DNA of 64,000 bases, taken from positions 744,001-808,000 of the forward strand of contig NZ_CP131061.1 in NCBI RefSeq assembly GCF_032594355.1. Reading direction: 5' to 3'. The stretch comes from Methanolapillus ohkumae (GTDB taxonomy: Archaea; Halobacteriota; Methanosarcinia; Methanosarcinales; Methanosarcinaceae). The translations under genes were made by a program, and so were the position numbers. This document shows positions 26,900-35,007 of this stretch, one piece after another (position 1 is the stretch's first letter; each line of letters starts with the position of its first letter). Under the pieces are notes generated by a model. It made no database searches and was not told the origin of the DNA. It saw only the letters and a list, made by a program, of their open reading frames with translations.

Positions 26900-27082
26900 A
26901 TGACGCCTGAAGAAGAAATTATTTTGAACCATATGAAACATATCGGAAAGCCGGTCAAGCAATCGGAAATTGAGGAAATCAGCGGAATGGACAAAAAAGA
27001 AGTGACAAAGATTATCAATTCCCTCAAAAAACAAGGATTGGTTTGTTCCCCTCAGCGATGTTATTATGCGCCGGAAGAGTAA
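26900..27082 (+). CDS. Small winged-helix DNA-binding protein
   Basis: A 60-aa protein with one winged helix-turn-helix: ILNHMKHIGKPVKQSEIEEI, then SGMDKKEVTKIINSLKKQGLV as recognition helix and wing. It resembles the small MarR/ArsR-like or TrmB-like wHTH proteins common in methanogens. ATG at 26900 has GAGG seven nucleotides upstream; an earlier in-frame ATG at 26882 would place that site inside the gene. Target unknown. It lies immediately before the 580-bp inverted-repeat element. Confidence 0.75.
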   Translation: MTPEEEIILNHMKHIGKPVKQSEIEEISGMDKKEVTKIINSLKKQGLVCSPQRCYYAPEE

Positions 27083-27167
27083 AATTTTGTCCACAAAAAT
27101 TCCTCGCTGCGCTCGGAATTTTTCAAAAGGCGGGGGGACAACTATTACTTAAGTCCGCTTCGCGGAG

Positions 27168-27197
27168 ACGGCGGCTTTGCCGCCGTAGCTTTTTTTT
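27168..27197 (+). terminator. GC-rich hairpin with T8
   Basis: ACGGCGGC (27168-27175) and GCCGCCGT (27179-27186), TTT loop, then AGC and eight T. The strongest simple terminator in the window, inside the inverted-repeat element. Confidence 0.75.
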
Positions 27198-27293
27198 AAT
27201 GATATTTTAATGATATTTTAATGATATTTTAATGATATTTTAATGATATTTTAATGATATTTTAATGATATTTTAATGATATTTTAATGATAG
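27198..27293. repeat. 11-bp tandem repeat AATGATATTTT
   Basis: Eight exact copies and a partial ninth, directly after the T-run at 27190-27197. Confidence 0.93.
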
Positions 27294-27308
27294 GTTCCGG
27301 ATGGAGCA

Positions 27309-27345
27309 GGCAGCAGCTTGCGCGCGTTATGGCGACACATTCTTA
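27309..27345 (+). repeat. Dispersed GCGCGTTATGGCGACACAT repeat, copy 3
   Basis: Matches copy 2 (13682) over GCGCGTTATGGCGACACATT and precedes a long hairpin by about 150 bp, as there. Confidence 0.6.
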
Positions 27346-27496
27346 AAGATGTTTTTTTAAAAATCAGGTCCGTTTTTTTTAATTTTTTATGGTTGCTGTG
27401 TCTGTTTACTGTTTTTATGGTTGCTGCAGCTGTTTTTCAATATTACGATTTTCTATTACATTTCGTCAACACCCATCTTTTCCCTATGGAAACAAT

Positions 27497-27535
27497 CCGA
27501 TTAAATCAGATGCGTTTCGCATCTGATTTAATCGG
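27497..27535. repeat. Long hairpin element, copy D
   Basis: An 18-bp perfect stem (27497-27514 with 27518-27535), TTT loop. Its tip ATCAGATGCG/CGCATCTGAT is identical to copies B and C, while the base of the stem reads TTAA instead of TTCA with the matching change on the other arm. The outer flanks are less well conserved than in the other copies. Confidence 0.65.
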
Positions 27536-27676
27536 AAAGGAGGTTGATCGGATTAAAAAAAATAGAAAATAGATGGATCGACTGCGACCGAAGGGAGCAC
27601 ATTCGCGCAGCGAATTTTAGAGGAAAGTTGTCCCCCCGCCTTTTGAAAAATTCCGAGCGCAGCGAGGAATTTTTTT

Positions 27677-28213
27677 TTACGCCAATTTTTTTCCAAGCGC
27701 CACCGCTCCGTCAATTTCGGCCGGACTCTTTTTGACGTCTCCGACGGAAACAAACCGTCCAACCGATTGAAGGCCGAGCATGCCGGCAATAAAATCATAT
27801 TTGGCGAAATGCTGATCAAATGCCTTCCGATCGGGTGTGTTTTGAGAATAAATGAAGGCGATTTTTTTCCCCGGGGGAATTCTGGTTTTAAAGGATGCGT
27901 CCACACAAGAATACAGCCGGTCGATAAACAATTTTTCCTGAGCGGAAATATCGGAGAAATAAACCGGGCTTCCAAGGACAATTCCGTCGGATGAGTTGAT
28001 TTCGGAAATCACGTCGGTGAAATCATCTTTTTGAACACAATCTTCATGCGCTTTACAATAGTTGCAGCCTTTACAAGGCGAAATGTTTAGTTTTGCCAAA
28101 TCCAAGTGTTTGGTTTGTGCGCCGCCGGACGCGGCATTTTCAAGAATTTTTGTAACAAGAGTGACCGTGTTCCCGTTGGCATGGGGACTGGCCGTGAGTC
28201 CGATTATTTTCAT
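27677..28213 (-). CDS. Iron-sulfur flavoprotein / NADPH-dependent FMN reductase family
   Basis: A 178-aa flavodoxin-fold protein. The N-terminal MKIIGLTASPHANGNTVTLV is the FMN phosphate loop, then CKGCNYCKAHEDC (C-x2-C-x2-C-x5-C) matches the compact [4Fe-4S] motif described for the Methanosarcina iron-sulfur flavoprotein. GIVLGSPVYFSDISAQEKLFIDRL is the second flavin-contact region. It would move electrons, perhaps to oxygen or peroxide. ATG at 28211-28213 with GAGGTGG is chosen over a longer hydrophobic extension. Confidence 0.87.
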   Translation of the reverse strand: MKIIGLTASPHANGNTVTLVTKILENAASGGAQTKHLDLAKLNISPCKGCNYCKAHEDCVQKDDFTDVISEINSSDGIVLGSPVYFSDISAQEKLFIDRLYSCVDASFKTRIPPGKKIAFIYSQNTPDRKAFDQHFAKYDFIAGMLGLQSVGRFVSVGDVKKSPAEIDGAVALGKKLA

Positions 28214-28753
28214 TGGGTTCCACCTCTGAAATGAAAAATAATTACATTTTAAGAAAAAATGTAAAAAACGTACGAGAAAATACATTAAATCCGTTTTTAT
28301 TCTTTTAGAGTACAACGGGTTTGTATTTATGCGTATCTTTTGTCAAAAATTTTTTGATTGAGTGGAGTTATGCTGAGTAAAACATGTTGAATGATAAATG
28401 ATAAATAATAAATGATAAATGATAAAAATAAAATGATGAGATGATACTATCCAATGACAAATTCATTTTGCTGAAATCTGTTGGCGATTTAGCGGGTTTT
28501 CGTCTTTTGGATGCTTTTTCGGAAATCTTAAATAGGTATAACGGTTTTATTCCATTCTCAATCTATTTTGCAAACGGTTTTAGTTCTTCTTCAAACATCT
28601 CAAACTTTATCATTATCAATTTTAAAAACCCCGGATTTTTTATAGTTTTTTTCCAAAAATGAAAATGAATCAGATGACATTATTTATTTTTTAAAAAACC
28701 GGAAAAATCATTTAATCATTTCAATATTTATTTTACTAAAAGAGGAAATTTCA
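28214..28753. other. Divergent intergenic region before purD
   Basis: A 540-nt AT-rich gap. At about 28393-28432 AAATGATAA-type units repeat. A 73-codon frame at 28441-28662 lacks a ribosome site and recognisable content. The purD ATG has AGAGG upstream. No other feature supported. Confidence 0.55.
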
Positions 28754-30073
28754 ATGAAAATTTTGTTGGTTGGCGGCGGCGGCCGTGAGCACGCGATAGC
28801 TTATTCTCTTTCAAAAAGTCCGCAAAAGCCGCTTTTGTATTCGGTCATGTCCAAGAAAAACCCCGGCATTTTTTCGCTGGCAACGGAAGTTCTCCTCTCG
28901 GATGAAAAAGACGCGCCTAAAATTGCGGCTTTCGCCCGGGAAAGCGGAATCGACATGGCTTTTATCGGCCCGGAAGCCCCGCTTTCCGCCGGTGTCTCCG
29001 ATGCGCTTTGGGCGGCCGGAATTCCGACGGTCGGTCCCAAAAAGAACTGTGCCAAAATCGAAACCGACAAGGCATGGGCACGCAAATTCATTGAAAAATG
29101 GGGCATCGACGGAAATCCCAAATATGCTGTTTTTTCAACTTACGAACCGGCCGCCGATTTTATTGATCAATTGGGTGATGTTGCCGTCAAACCGGCAGGC
29201 CTCACCGGCGGAAAAGGCGTTAAAGTGATGGGGGACCAACTTCCCGATATCGCCGCCGCCAAAGAATACACAAAAGAAGTTTTAAAATCCGATAGTGTCG
29301 TCATTGAAGAGCGTTTCATCGGGGAAGAATTCACGCTTCAAGCGTTTGTCGACGGCAAACACCTGGCATTTTGTCCAACCGCCCAAGATCACAAACGTGC
29401 GTATGAGGGCGATTTAGGCCCAAACACCGGTGGAATGGGAGCGTATACCGACGCCGGAAAATTACTGCCCTTTTTACTTCCGGCCGAATATGAAACAGCC
29501 AAGAAAATCATGCAAGACACAGTCAACTGTTTTTCAAAAGAAACCGGCGAAGAATACAAAGGTATCCTGTACGGTCAATTCATTTTGACCAAGGCCGGTC
29601 CGAAATTGATTGAATACAACGCCCGATTTGGTGACCCGGAAGCCATGAATGTTCTTTCTCTGCTCGAATCGGATATGGTTGAAGTGATGAAAGCCGTCGT
29701 TTCCGGGACATTAGACCGAATTTCGGTCCGGTTTGCCGAAAAAGCAACGGTTTGCAAATATGCGGTTCCGACAGGCTATCCGGACAATCCGGTTTCAGAT
29801 TCCGAAATTGTGATTGAGGGCGCACAAAAGACAGATAATTCCATCATTTATTATTCCAGCGTTTATGAAAAAGACGGGAAAATTTTGACAACCGGTTCAC
29901 GTGCAATCGGTGTTGTCGGTTTCGGGAATTCAATTGAAGATGCTGAGAAAGTTTCCCAATCCATCTTAGACAAAAGAATCCAAGGCGCTCTTTTCTTTAG
30001 AAAAGACATCGGAACCCCGGCTTTGGTTCAAAAGAGAATTGATCACATGAATGAAATTCGAAAAAAAATTTGA
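28754..30073 (+). CDS. purD: Phosphoribosylamine-glycine ligase (GARS)
   Basis: A 439-aa ATP-grasp enzyme, second step of purine synthesis, using the product of PurF. Family features: MKILLVGGGGREHAIAYSL, GPEAPLSAGVSDALWAAGIPTVGP, KPAGLTGGKGVKV and the metal/ATP region LIEYNARFGDPEAMNVLSLLESDM. Full length, with AGAGG before the ATG. It is followed 131 nt later by argF on the same strand; these may share a transcript, but argF has its own strong ribosome site. Confidence 0.96.
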   Translation: MKILLVGGGGREHAIAYSLSKSPQKPLLYSVMSKKNPGIFSLATEVLLSDEKDAPKIAAFARESGIDMAFIGPEAPLSAGVSDALWAAGIPTVGPKKNCAKIETDKAWARKFIEKWGIDGNPKYAVFSTYEPAADFIDQLGDVAVKPAGLTGGKGVKVMGDQLPDIAAAKEYTKEVLKSDSVVIEERFIGEEFTLQAFVDGKHLAFCPTAQDHKRAYEGDLGPNTGGMGAYTDAGKLLPFLLPAEYETAKKIMQDTVNCFSKETGEEYKGILYGQFILTKAGPKLIEYNARFGDPEAMNVLSLLESDMVEVMKAVVSGTLDRISVRFAEKATVCKYAVPTGYPDNPVSDSEIVIEGAQKTDNSIIYYSSVYEKDGKILTTGSRAIGVVGFGNSIEDAEKVSQSILDKRIQGALFFRKDIGTPALVQKRIDHMNEIRKKI

Positions 30074-30204
30074 AAAATATGAGATAAAGCGTGAAATAAA
30101 GTTTTTCGAAAAATTCGAAAATAAAATTTGTGAATAAAAGATTTGAGAACAATGAATAATGAATAATGAATTCTGCAAAATCATAATGAAAGGAGGTATT
30201 AATT

Positions 30205-31116
30205 GTGAAAGATTTAATTTCGATGGCGGATTTGTCTTTGGAAGACATCTATGAAATTTTGGACCTGGCGGCGGAAATTAAGGAAAAGAGGAGGCAGGGA
30301 AAAGTCATCGACCATCTTCGGAACAAAAGTTTGGGCATGATTTTTGAAAAATCATCGACTCGGACGCGTGTTTCTTTTGAAGTCGGCATGAATGATCTCG
30401 GCGGACACGCGATTTATTTAAATTCCAATGACATTCAAATCGGACGCGGAGAAACCGTCGAAGATACCGCGAAAGTTTTGTCCAGATATTTACACGGCAT
30501 TATCGCACGGGTTTATTCGCATGACACGTTGGTCAAATTGAGCGAAAACGCCTCTATTCCGGTCATTAACGCGCTTTCCGACGAGGAACATCCCTGTCAG
30601 GTTTTGGCGGATTTGATGACGATTATGGAATACAAAAACAGGGTTTCCGGCATGAAGTTTGTCTGGGTCGGCGACGGCAACAATGTTTGCAATTCGCTCA
30701 TGCTGGCCTGCGCAATTGTCGGAATGGAAATCGTTGTCGCTTGTCCGAAAGGATATGAGCCGGATGAGAAATATGTTATTAAAACAAAAGAATTGGGCGG
30801 CATTTTAACGGTGACGGATAATCCGTTGGAAGCATCCAAAAACGCGGATGTTTTGTACACCGATGTTTGGGTGTCGATGGGCGATGAAGAGGAAGAAGAA
30901 AAGCGTCTGAAAGACTTTAAGAATTTCCAAATCAACGAGGAATTGATTGCCGTGTCCAAGCCGGACGTTTTGGTGATGCATTGCCTTCCGGCACACCGCG
31001 GCCTTGAAATTTCGGCGGGCGCGATTGACGGCCCCCACTCGGTTGTGTTTGACCAAGCGGAAAACAGACTTCATGCGCAAAAAGCGGTTTTGCTCAAACT
31101 TTTAGCGGGAGAATAA
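30205..31116 (+). CDS. argF: Ornithine carbamoyltransferase
   Basis: A 303-aa enzyme making citrulline from ornithine and carbamoyl phosphate. The carbamoyl-phosphate motif is SSTRTRVSF, HPCQ is in DEEHPCQVLADLMTI, and the ornithine/catalytic motif is VMHCLPAHRG. Start GTG with AAGGAGG nine nucleotides upstream. It is separated from argC-argJ by 27 kb, so the arginine pathway is scattered. Confidence 0.96.
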   Translation: MKDLISMADLSLEDIYEILDLAAEIKEKRRQGKVIDHLRNKSLGMIFEKSSTRTRVSFEVGMNDLGGHAIYLNSNDIQIGRGETVEDTAKVLSRYLHGIIARVYSHDTLVKLSENASIPVINALSDEEHPCQVLADLMTIMEYKNRVSGMKFVWVGDGNNVCNSLMLACAIVGMEIVVACPKGYEPDEKYVIKTKELGGILTVTDNPLEASKNADVLYTDVWVSMGDEEEEEKRLKDFKNFQINEELIAVSKPDVLVMHCLPAHRGLEISAGAIDGPHSVVFDQAENRLHAQKAVLLKLLAGE

Positions 31117-31140
31117 TTTAATCATCTCCCGCCTTTTTTT
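31105..31140 (+). terminator. argF terminator overlapping its stop codon
   Basis: GCGGGAGA (31105-31112) pairs with TCTCCCGC (31125-31132) and is followed by CTTTTTTT. The TAA stop is inside the loop. Confidence 0.75.
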
Positions 31141-31204
31141 GGATTTATTTTTTAAATTCTTTTCTGAATTTATTTTTTTAAATTTTTTTGTTCAACTTTT
31201 GCGG

Positions 31205-31714
31205 TTACCATTTGTTGTAATGAACCCGTTCTTTTTTGAATCTGTCTGCCACCGGCAACTCGCTTTCCGGATATCCGATGACGACAAACGCAAATGGGAT
31301 GACCTGGGGCGGCAGTTTAAACAAATCCATAAATCCATTCACGCGGTCTTCTCGGGGATATACGCCGGTCCAAACGGCACCAATGCCATTTGCATGAAGA
31401 GATAACAGTAAATTTTGGGTGGCGGCGCCCAAATCTTGCGGGAAAAATCCTTCGGCGGATTCGTATTCCCGGTTAAAGCACACCAAAACACCGGCTGGCG
31501 CTCCTTTGACCATGACCGCATACGGGCTGAATGATGGGATTTTATCCAAGATCTCTCTTTTGTCCACAATAATAAATTCCCACGGCTGTTGGTTTTTGGC
31601 AGACGGCGCAAACATTGCCGCCTTGACGGCTTCTTCAATCAAGTTCATCGGAACCGGTTTATTTTGAAATTTTCGGACGCTTCTTCGAGTGTAAAGAGCT
31701 TTTATCGTATCCAT
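31205..31714 (-). CDS. Nitroreductase family protein
   Basis: A 169-aa FMN-dependent nitroreductase-fold protein. It shows YTRRSVRKFQNKPV (FMN phosphate contacts), AAMFAPSAKNQQPWEFIIV, and the late GIGAVWTGVYP and GYPESELP. It dimerises around two FMN in characterised relatives; substrate not predictable. ATG at 31712-31714 with AGGAGA is preferred over 14 more upstream codons. Convergent with argF. Confidence 0.9.
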   Translation of the reverse strand: MDTIKALYTRRSVRKFQNKPVPMNLIEEAVKAAMFAPSAKNQQPWEFIIVDKREILDKIPSFSPYAVMVKGAPAGVLVCFNREYESAEGFFPQDLGAATQNLLLSLHANGIGAVWTGVYPREDRVNGFMDLFKLPPQVIPFAFVVIGYPESELPVADRFKKERVHYNKW

Positions 31715-31813
31715 AATCCTTCTCTCCTGATCTGAATAAATATAAAAAATAAACATCCCTAATAGGATTTTCTTTTATAAAAAGGGTGAGCCGGGTTATT
31801 CAATAATTCGCTG

Positions 31814-31843
31814 AAAAATTCCGATGCGAAGTGAGGAATTTTT
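31814..31843. repeat. Relic of the inverted-repeat element end
   Basis: AAAAATTCC (31814-31822) and GGAATTTTT (31835-31843) around CGATGCGAAGTGA closely resemble the outer hairpin of the 27095/27674 terminal repeats (GAGCGCAGCGA loop). It lies 60 bp upstream of the tRNA gene. Confidence 0.5.
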
Positions 31844-31901
31844 TTGCGTAAGATTTATGAATAATCCGCCCTTTAACCGTTTGCTTTATCTTGTTCATTT
31901 C

Positions 31902-31984
31902 GCGGAGGTTGCCGAGTGGTCAAAGGCGATAGGTTCAGGGCCTATTCGTGTAGACGTTCGCGGGTTCAACTCCCGTCCTCCGCA
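31902..31984 (+). tRNA. tRNA-Leu (anticodon CAG)
   Basis: A complete cloverleaf. The acceptor GCGGAGG pairs with CCTCCGC (31977-31983); the D arm is GCC..GGC; the anticodon stem is ATAGG/CCTAT with loop TTCAGGG, giving CAG. A long variable arm, as expected for tRNA-Leu, follows, and the T loop is TTCAACT in a 5-bp stem. Discriminator A; CCA is not encoded. A T-rich tract follows. No intron. Confidence 0.95.
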
Positions 31985-32159
31985 TTTGTTTTTATTTTGT
32001 TATTGTTTATTGTTTATTTTCGGATGTTTACTTTTATTTTTATTTTGGTTTAAATTTATTTTTATGGTTTTTATTTTGGTTTAAATTTTAATTTTATTGG
32101 TTTTAATTTTGTTTTTATTAGTTTAATTTTAATTTTATTTTTGTTTTCGGTGATTTTTG

Positions 32160-32720
32160 ATGAAACAAAAAATCAGGAATGAGCTCCGCTATAAACGGGA
32201 GCGCATGAGCAAAACAGATGTTTTTGCCAAAAGCAAACACATTGCGGAAGCTTTGCTGTCCTCTGGCCTCTTTCAAAAAGCCGAATCCGTTTTCGCTTAT
32301 ATGGATGTTCGAAACGAAGTCCATACGGCTCCGTTTATTCGGGAGTGCCTGGAAAGAAAAAAAAAGGTCGCGCTTCCAAAAACAATCGGAAGCGAAATGA
32401 TTTTTTATCCAATCGATGATTTGGACAATCTGGTCAAAGGAGATTTCGGAATCATGGAACCCGATTCCATAAAATCGGCGCTGGTGGTTCCGGATGAAAA
32501 TTCTTTGATTATTGTTCCCGGTATCGGATTTGACCGCCTCGGAAACCGTCTCGGATATGGGGTCGGTTATTATGATAAATATCTGTCCAAAAACAAATAC
32601 ATGCACTTGATCGGAATCTGTTTTGAAGAACAGCTGGTTGGTAAAATTCCGGCAGAAGATACCGATATTCCGATGGATTCCGTTTTGACGGAAAAAGAAT
32701 GGATATTTATCAAAAAATAA
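32160..32720 (+). CDS. 5-formyltetrahydrofolate cyclo-ligase family protein
   Basis: A 186-aa protein of the 5-FTHF cyclo-ligase (methenyl-THF synthetase) family. RNELRYKRERM opens the ATP-binding end and the signature VPGIGFDRLGNRLGYGVGYYDKYL lies near residue 120. Known members make methenyl-THF from 5-formyl-THF; whether a methanogen uses folate or a pterin analogue here is uncertain. ATG at 32160 has GGTGA upstream; a TTG one codon earlier is the only alternative. Confidence 0.9.
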   Translation: MKQKIRNELRYKRERMSKTDVFAKSKHIAEALLSSGLFQKAESVFAYMDVRNEVHTAPFIRECLERKKKVALPKTIGSEMIFYPIDDLDNLVKGDFGIMEPDSIKSALVVPDENSLIIVPGIGFDRLGNRLGYGVGYYDKYLSKNKYMHLIGICFEEQLVGKIPAEDTDIPMDSVLTEKEWIFIKK

Positions 32721-33671
32721 GGTTAAAAATGTAAACAGAAATAAAAAAGGAAAAAACAAAAAAACGATAGAAAAAAAGTAAAAATAGAAAAAAGCATAAT
32801 AAAAAGAAAAAAAGTAAAAATAGAAAAAAATGAATAGAATGAGTAGAACTATTTATTTCTTATTTGAATCATTTTTTTAAAAAAATCTATATATTTCAGA
32901 ACAAATTTCCATATTTTTTAAATTTTATTTTTTTTAAAAATACTTTTCATGATTTTTTCTTCTTAATTTCTTCCTAAATTTAAAAATATCAGTGTTTGCC
33001 GGCATGATTCCCTCTTTTATTTTTCCTTTATTTTTATTTTTTATATGTCAGGGCACAAATGATTATTTTTTCTTCTTTTTTTGAATGATTCTATTCTTCT
33101 TAGATAGATCGTATAATCTTATTTTTATGCATTTTAACTGACAAAAATCTTTTTTTGTATTGGACTGATATCTCTCAATTTTCAAAGTCTGTCGAATTAT
33201 TTCGACTGGAAATAATTTGAAAAAAATAGAACAAAATATAATTATAAATCTTCGATTATTCATTTTATTTTTTATTCCAAACTTGTCTCATTGTCACTCT
33301 TTTGTACAAAATCTATATATACTATTATTTATTTATATACTTCTTACCTTCATGGTAAATATTAGCAAATCTTATTTTGTCTAAAAATTGATAAAACAAG
33401 ATGCTGGATTTACTTAACCCAACACATGACTAATTTTAATTTATTCCAAATTATTTTGGTCATACAAAAACGCCACCCATCAACGTACATACGCCACACT
33501 ATCAAATGTTATCAATCCTTTGGAATTCAGCCTCCTACATTGGATTTAGCATTCGAAAAACAATTTCTCCGTTCGTTGAAAAAATTACCAAAATCCTTTC
33601 AATTAATTTTTAGATTCAGTTCTAAAATTCTCCTTCACACAAACATTTCACCAATTCGAAAGAGGTTAAAC
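32721..33671. other. Long intergenic region and ftsZ leader
   Basis: A 951-nt AT-rich gap. Near 32751-32830 AGAAAAAAAGTAAAAAT repeats. TATA-like stretches occur at 33311-33320 and 33332-33339. A small TTACC/GGTAA hairpin lies at 33345-33359. The frame upstream of the ftsZ ATG is open to 33426 but does not encode FtsZ-like sequence. The ftsZ leader may be some 300 nt. Confidence 0.55.
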
Positions 33672-34787
33672 ATGCAGTCTATCGTTCAACAAGCCTTAAA
33701 ATACGCAGAGCAAGAGAAAGAGTCGATGGTTAGTTCCGCCGGCGAAGACTTTGAAGAATTCGGCCAGCCGAGAATTGTCATTGTCGGATGCGGCGGTGCC
33801 GGAAACAACACCATTAAACGCCTTTACAACATGGGTGTTGAAAACGCCGAAACCATCTGTATCAACACCGACAAACAAGATTTGGATCGGGCACGTGCCG
33901 ACAAAAAAATCTTGATCGGAAAGACTTTAACCCGCGGTCTTGGTGCCGGCGGATATCCGGAAATCGGCCGCAAAGCTGCCGAACTTGCACGCGGAACCCT
34001 TGAATCTGTTTTAAAAGACGCTGACCTCGTTTTCGTGACTGCCGGAATGGGCGGCGGAACCGGTACCGGTGTCGCGCCGGTCGTTGCCGAAGTGGCAAAA
34101 GAACAAGGCGCAATCGTTATCGGAATGGTCTCCAGCCCCTTTAAGGTGGAAGGCTCCCGTTCTCAAAAAGCCCAAGATGGTATCGAAGCTTTAAGAAAAG
34201 CCGCTGATACGGTCGTTATTTTGGACAACCAAAGACTTTTGGCTCACGTCCCGAATCTTCCTGTGGACCAAGCCCTCTCCGTAATGGACCAATTGATTGC
34301 CGAAACCGTGAAAGGAATCACTGAAACCATCACCGAATGCTCCTTAATTAACCTCGACTACGCTGACATTCGCGCAACCATGGGCTGCGGCGGACTTGCG
34401 GTGATGCTCGTTGGCGAATCCAAGAGCCAGAGCAAAAGCCAAGAAGTTGTCAAAGCCGCTTTGAACCACCCGCTCCTTGATGTTGACTACCGCGGCGCAA
34501 CCGGATGTTTAATTCACATCACCGGCGGTCCGGACTTAAGCCTCCAAGAAGCCATGGATATCGGCGAACAGTTGACCTACGAAATTTCCAATGAAGCAAA
34601 AATCACAATCGGTGCCCGTATTAAAGACGAGTACGAAGGACGCGTCAGAGTGCTTGCGATTATGACCGGTGTTCAACCCAAATTCGGAAATAAATCCTCA
34701 GAAACCGTTACGGCAAACACCACCTATTCTGCCCGAAAGGAAGCCAACGCTTCCTCTTCCAGAAACAGCATCATTGATTTCATCTAA
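33672..34787 (+). CDS. ftsZ: Cell division protein FtsZ
   Basis: A 371-aa archaeal FtsZ. It has the N-terminal nucleotide region IVIVGCGGAGNNTIKRLY, the tubulin signature GMGGGTGTGVAPVVAEVAKE near residue 125, and the T7-loop region followed by IGARI and RVLAIMTGV. It polymerises into the division ring. The short Ser/Thr-rich C-terminus ends SRNSIIDFI, a likely adaptor-binding peptide. ATG at 33672 with AGAGG is chosen; the open extension to 33426 lacks FtsZ features. Monocistronic, with a strong terminator. Confidence 0.96.
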   Translation: MQSIVQQALKYAEQEKESMVSSAGEDFEEFGQPRIVIVGCGGAGNNTIKRLYNMGVENAETICINTDKQDLDRARADKKILIGKTLTRGLGAGGYPEIGRKAAELARGTLESVLKDADLVFVTAGMGGGTGTGVAPVVAEVAKEQGAIVIGMVSSPFKVEGSRSQKAQDGIEALRKAADTVVILDNQRLLAHVPNLPVDQALSVMDQLIAETVKGITETITECSLINLDYADIRATMGCGGLAVMLVGESKSQSKSQEVVKAALNHPLLDVDYRGATGCLIHITGGPDLSLQEAMDIGEQLTYEISNEAKITIGARIKDEYEGRVRVLAIMTGVQPKFGNKSSETVTANTTYSARKEANASSSRNSIIDFI

Positions 34788-34820
34788 GAAAAGTCTATCC
34801 TCCTCGAAAATTAAAAAACC

Positions 34821-34850
34821 GGGAAGCATGAAAATGCTTCCCTTTTTTTT
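34821..34850 (+). terminator. ftsZ terminator
   Basis: GGGAAGCAT (34821-34829) and ATGCTTCCC (34834-34842), GAAA tetraloop, then eight T. Confidence 0.85.
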
Positions 34851-35007
34851 CATTACATTCTCTTCTCCATTTTTCATTCCAAGTTCGTTCCAAGTTCATC
34901 CTCGGACGGAATCATTTTTTATATTCGCTTTTCATTTACTTTTCCATTCACTTTTTCAATTTACTTTTCATTCACTTTTCCATTCACAAGGATTTGGAAG
35001 TTTTTTC

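Larger units (their letters stand above)
27095..27674. mobile_element. 580-bp MITE-like element with perfect 49-bp terminal inverted repeats
   Basis: The sequence at 27095-27143 and that at 27626-27674 are exact reverse complements over 49 bp (outer end AAAAATTCCTCGCTGCGCTC, inner end ...GGGGGGACAACT). Between them lie a terminator-type hairpin (27168), an 11-bp tandem repeat (27198), a GCGCGTTATGGCGACACAT copy (27309) and a long hairpin (27497). There is no transposase frame. It sits exactly between the stops of two convergent genes. No clear target duplication is visible. Each repeat end can itself fold (AAAAATTCC/GGAATTTTT) and act as terminator. Confidence 0.6.

Noticed and set aside
27318..27572. 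84-codon frame inside the inverted-repeat element
   Set aside because: Spans the long hairpin and a dispersed repeat, has no ribosome site, and no transposase features.
28432..28473. Possible C/D-box guide RNA (ATGATGA ... CTGA)
   Set aside because: Boxes match loosely, but the internal D' box is missing and AT-rich ATGATAA repeats nearby make chance matches likely.
28441..28662. 73-codon frame upstream of purD
   Set aside because: No ribosome-binding site, no recognisable motif, AT-driven composition.
33426..33671. 82-residue N-terminal extension of FtsZ
   Set aside because: Open in frame, but composition is unlike FtsZ and a good ribosome site precedes the internal ATG at 33672.
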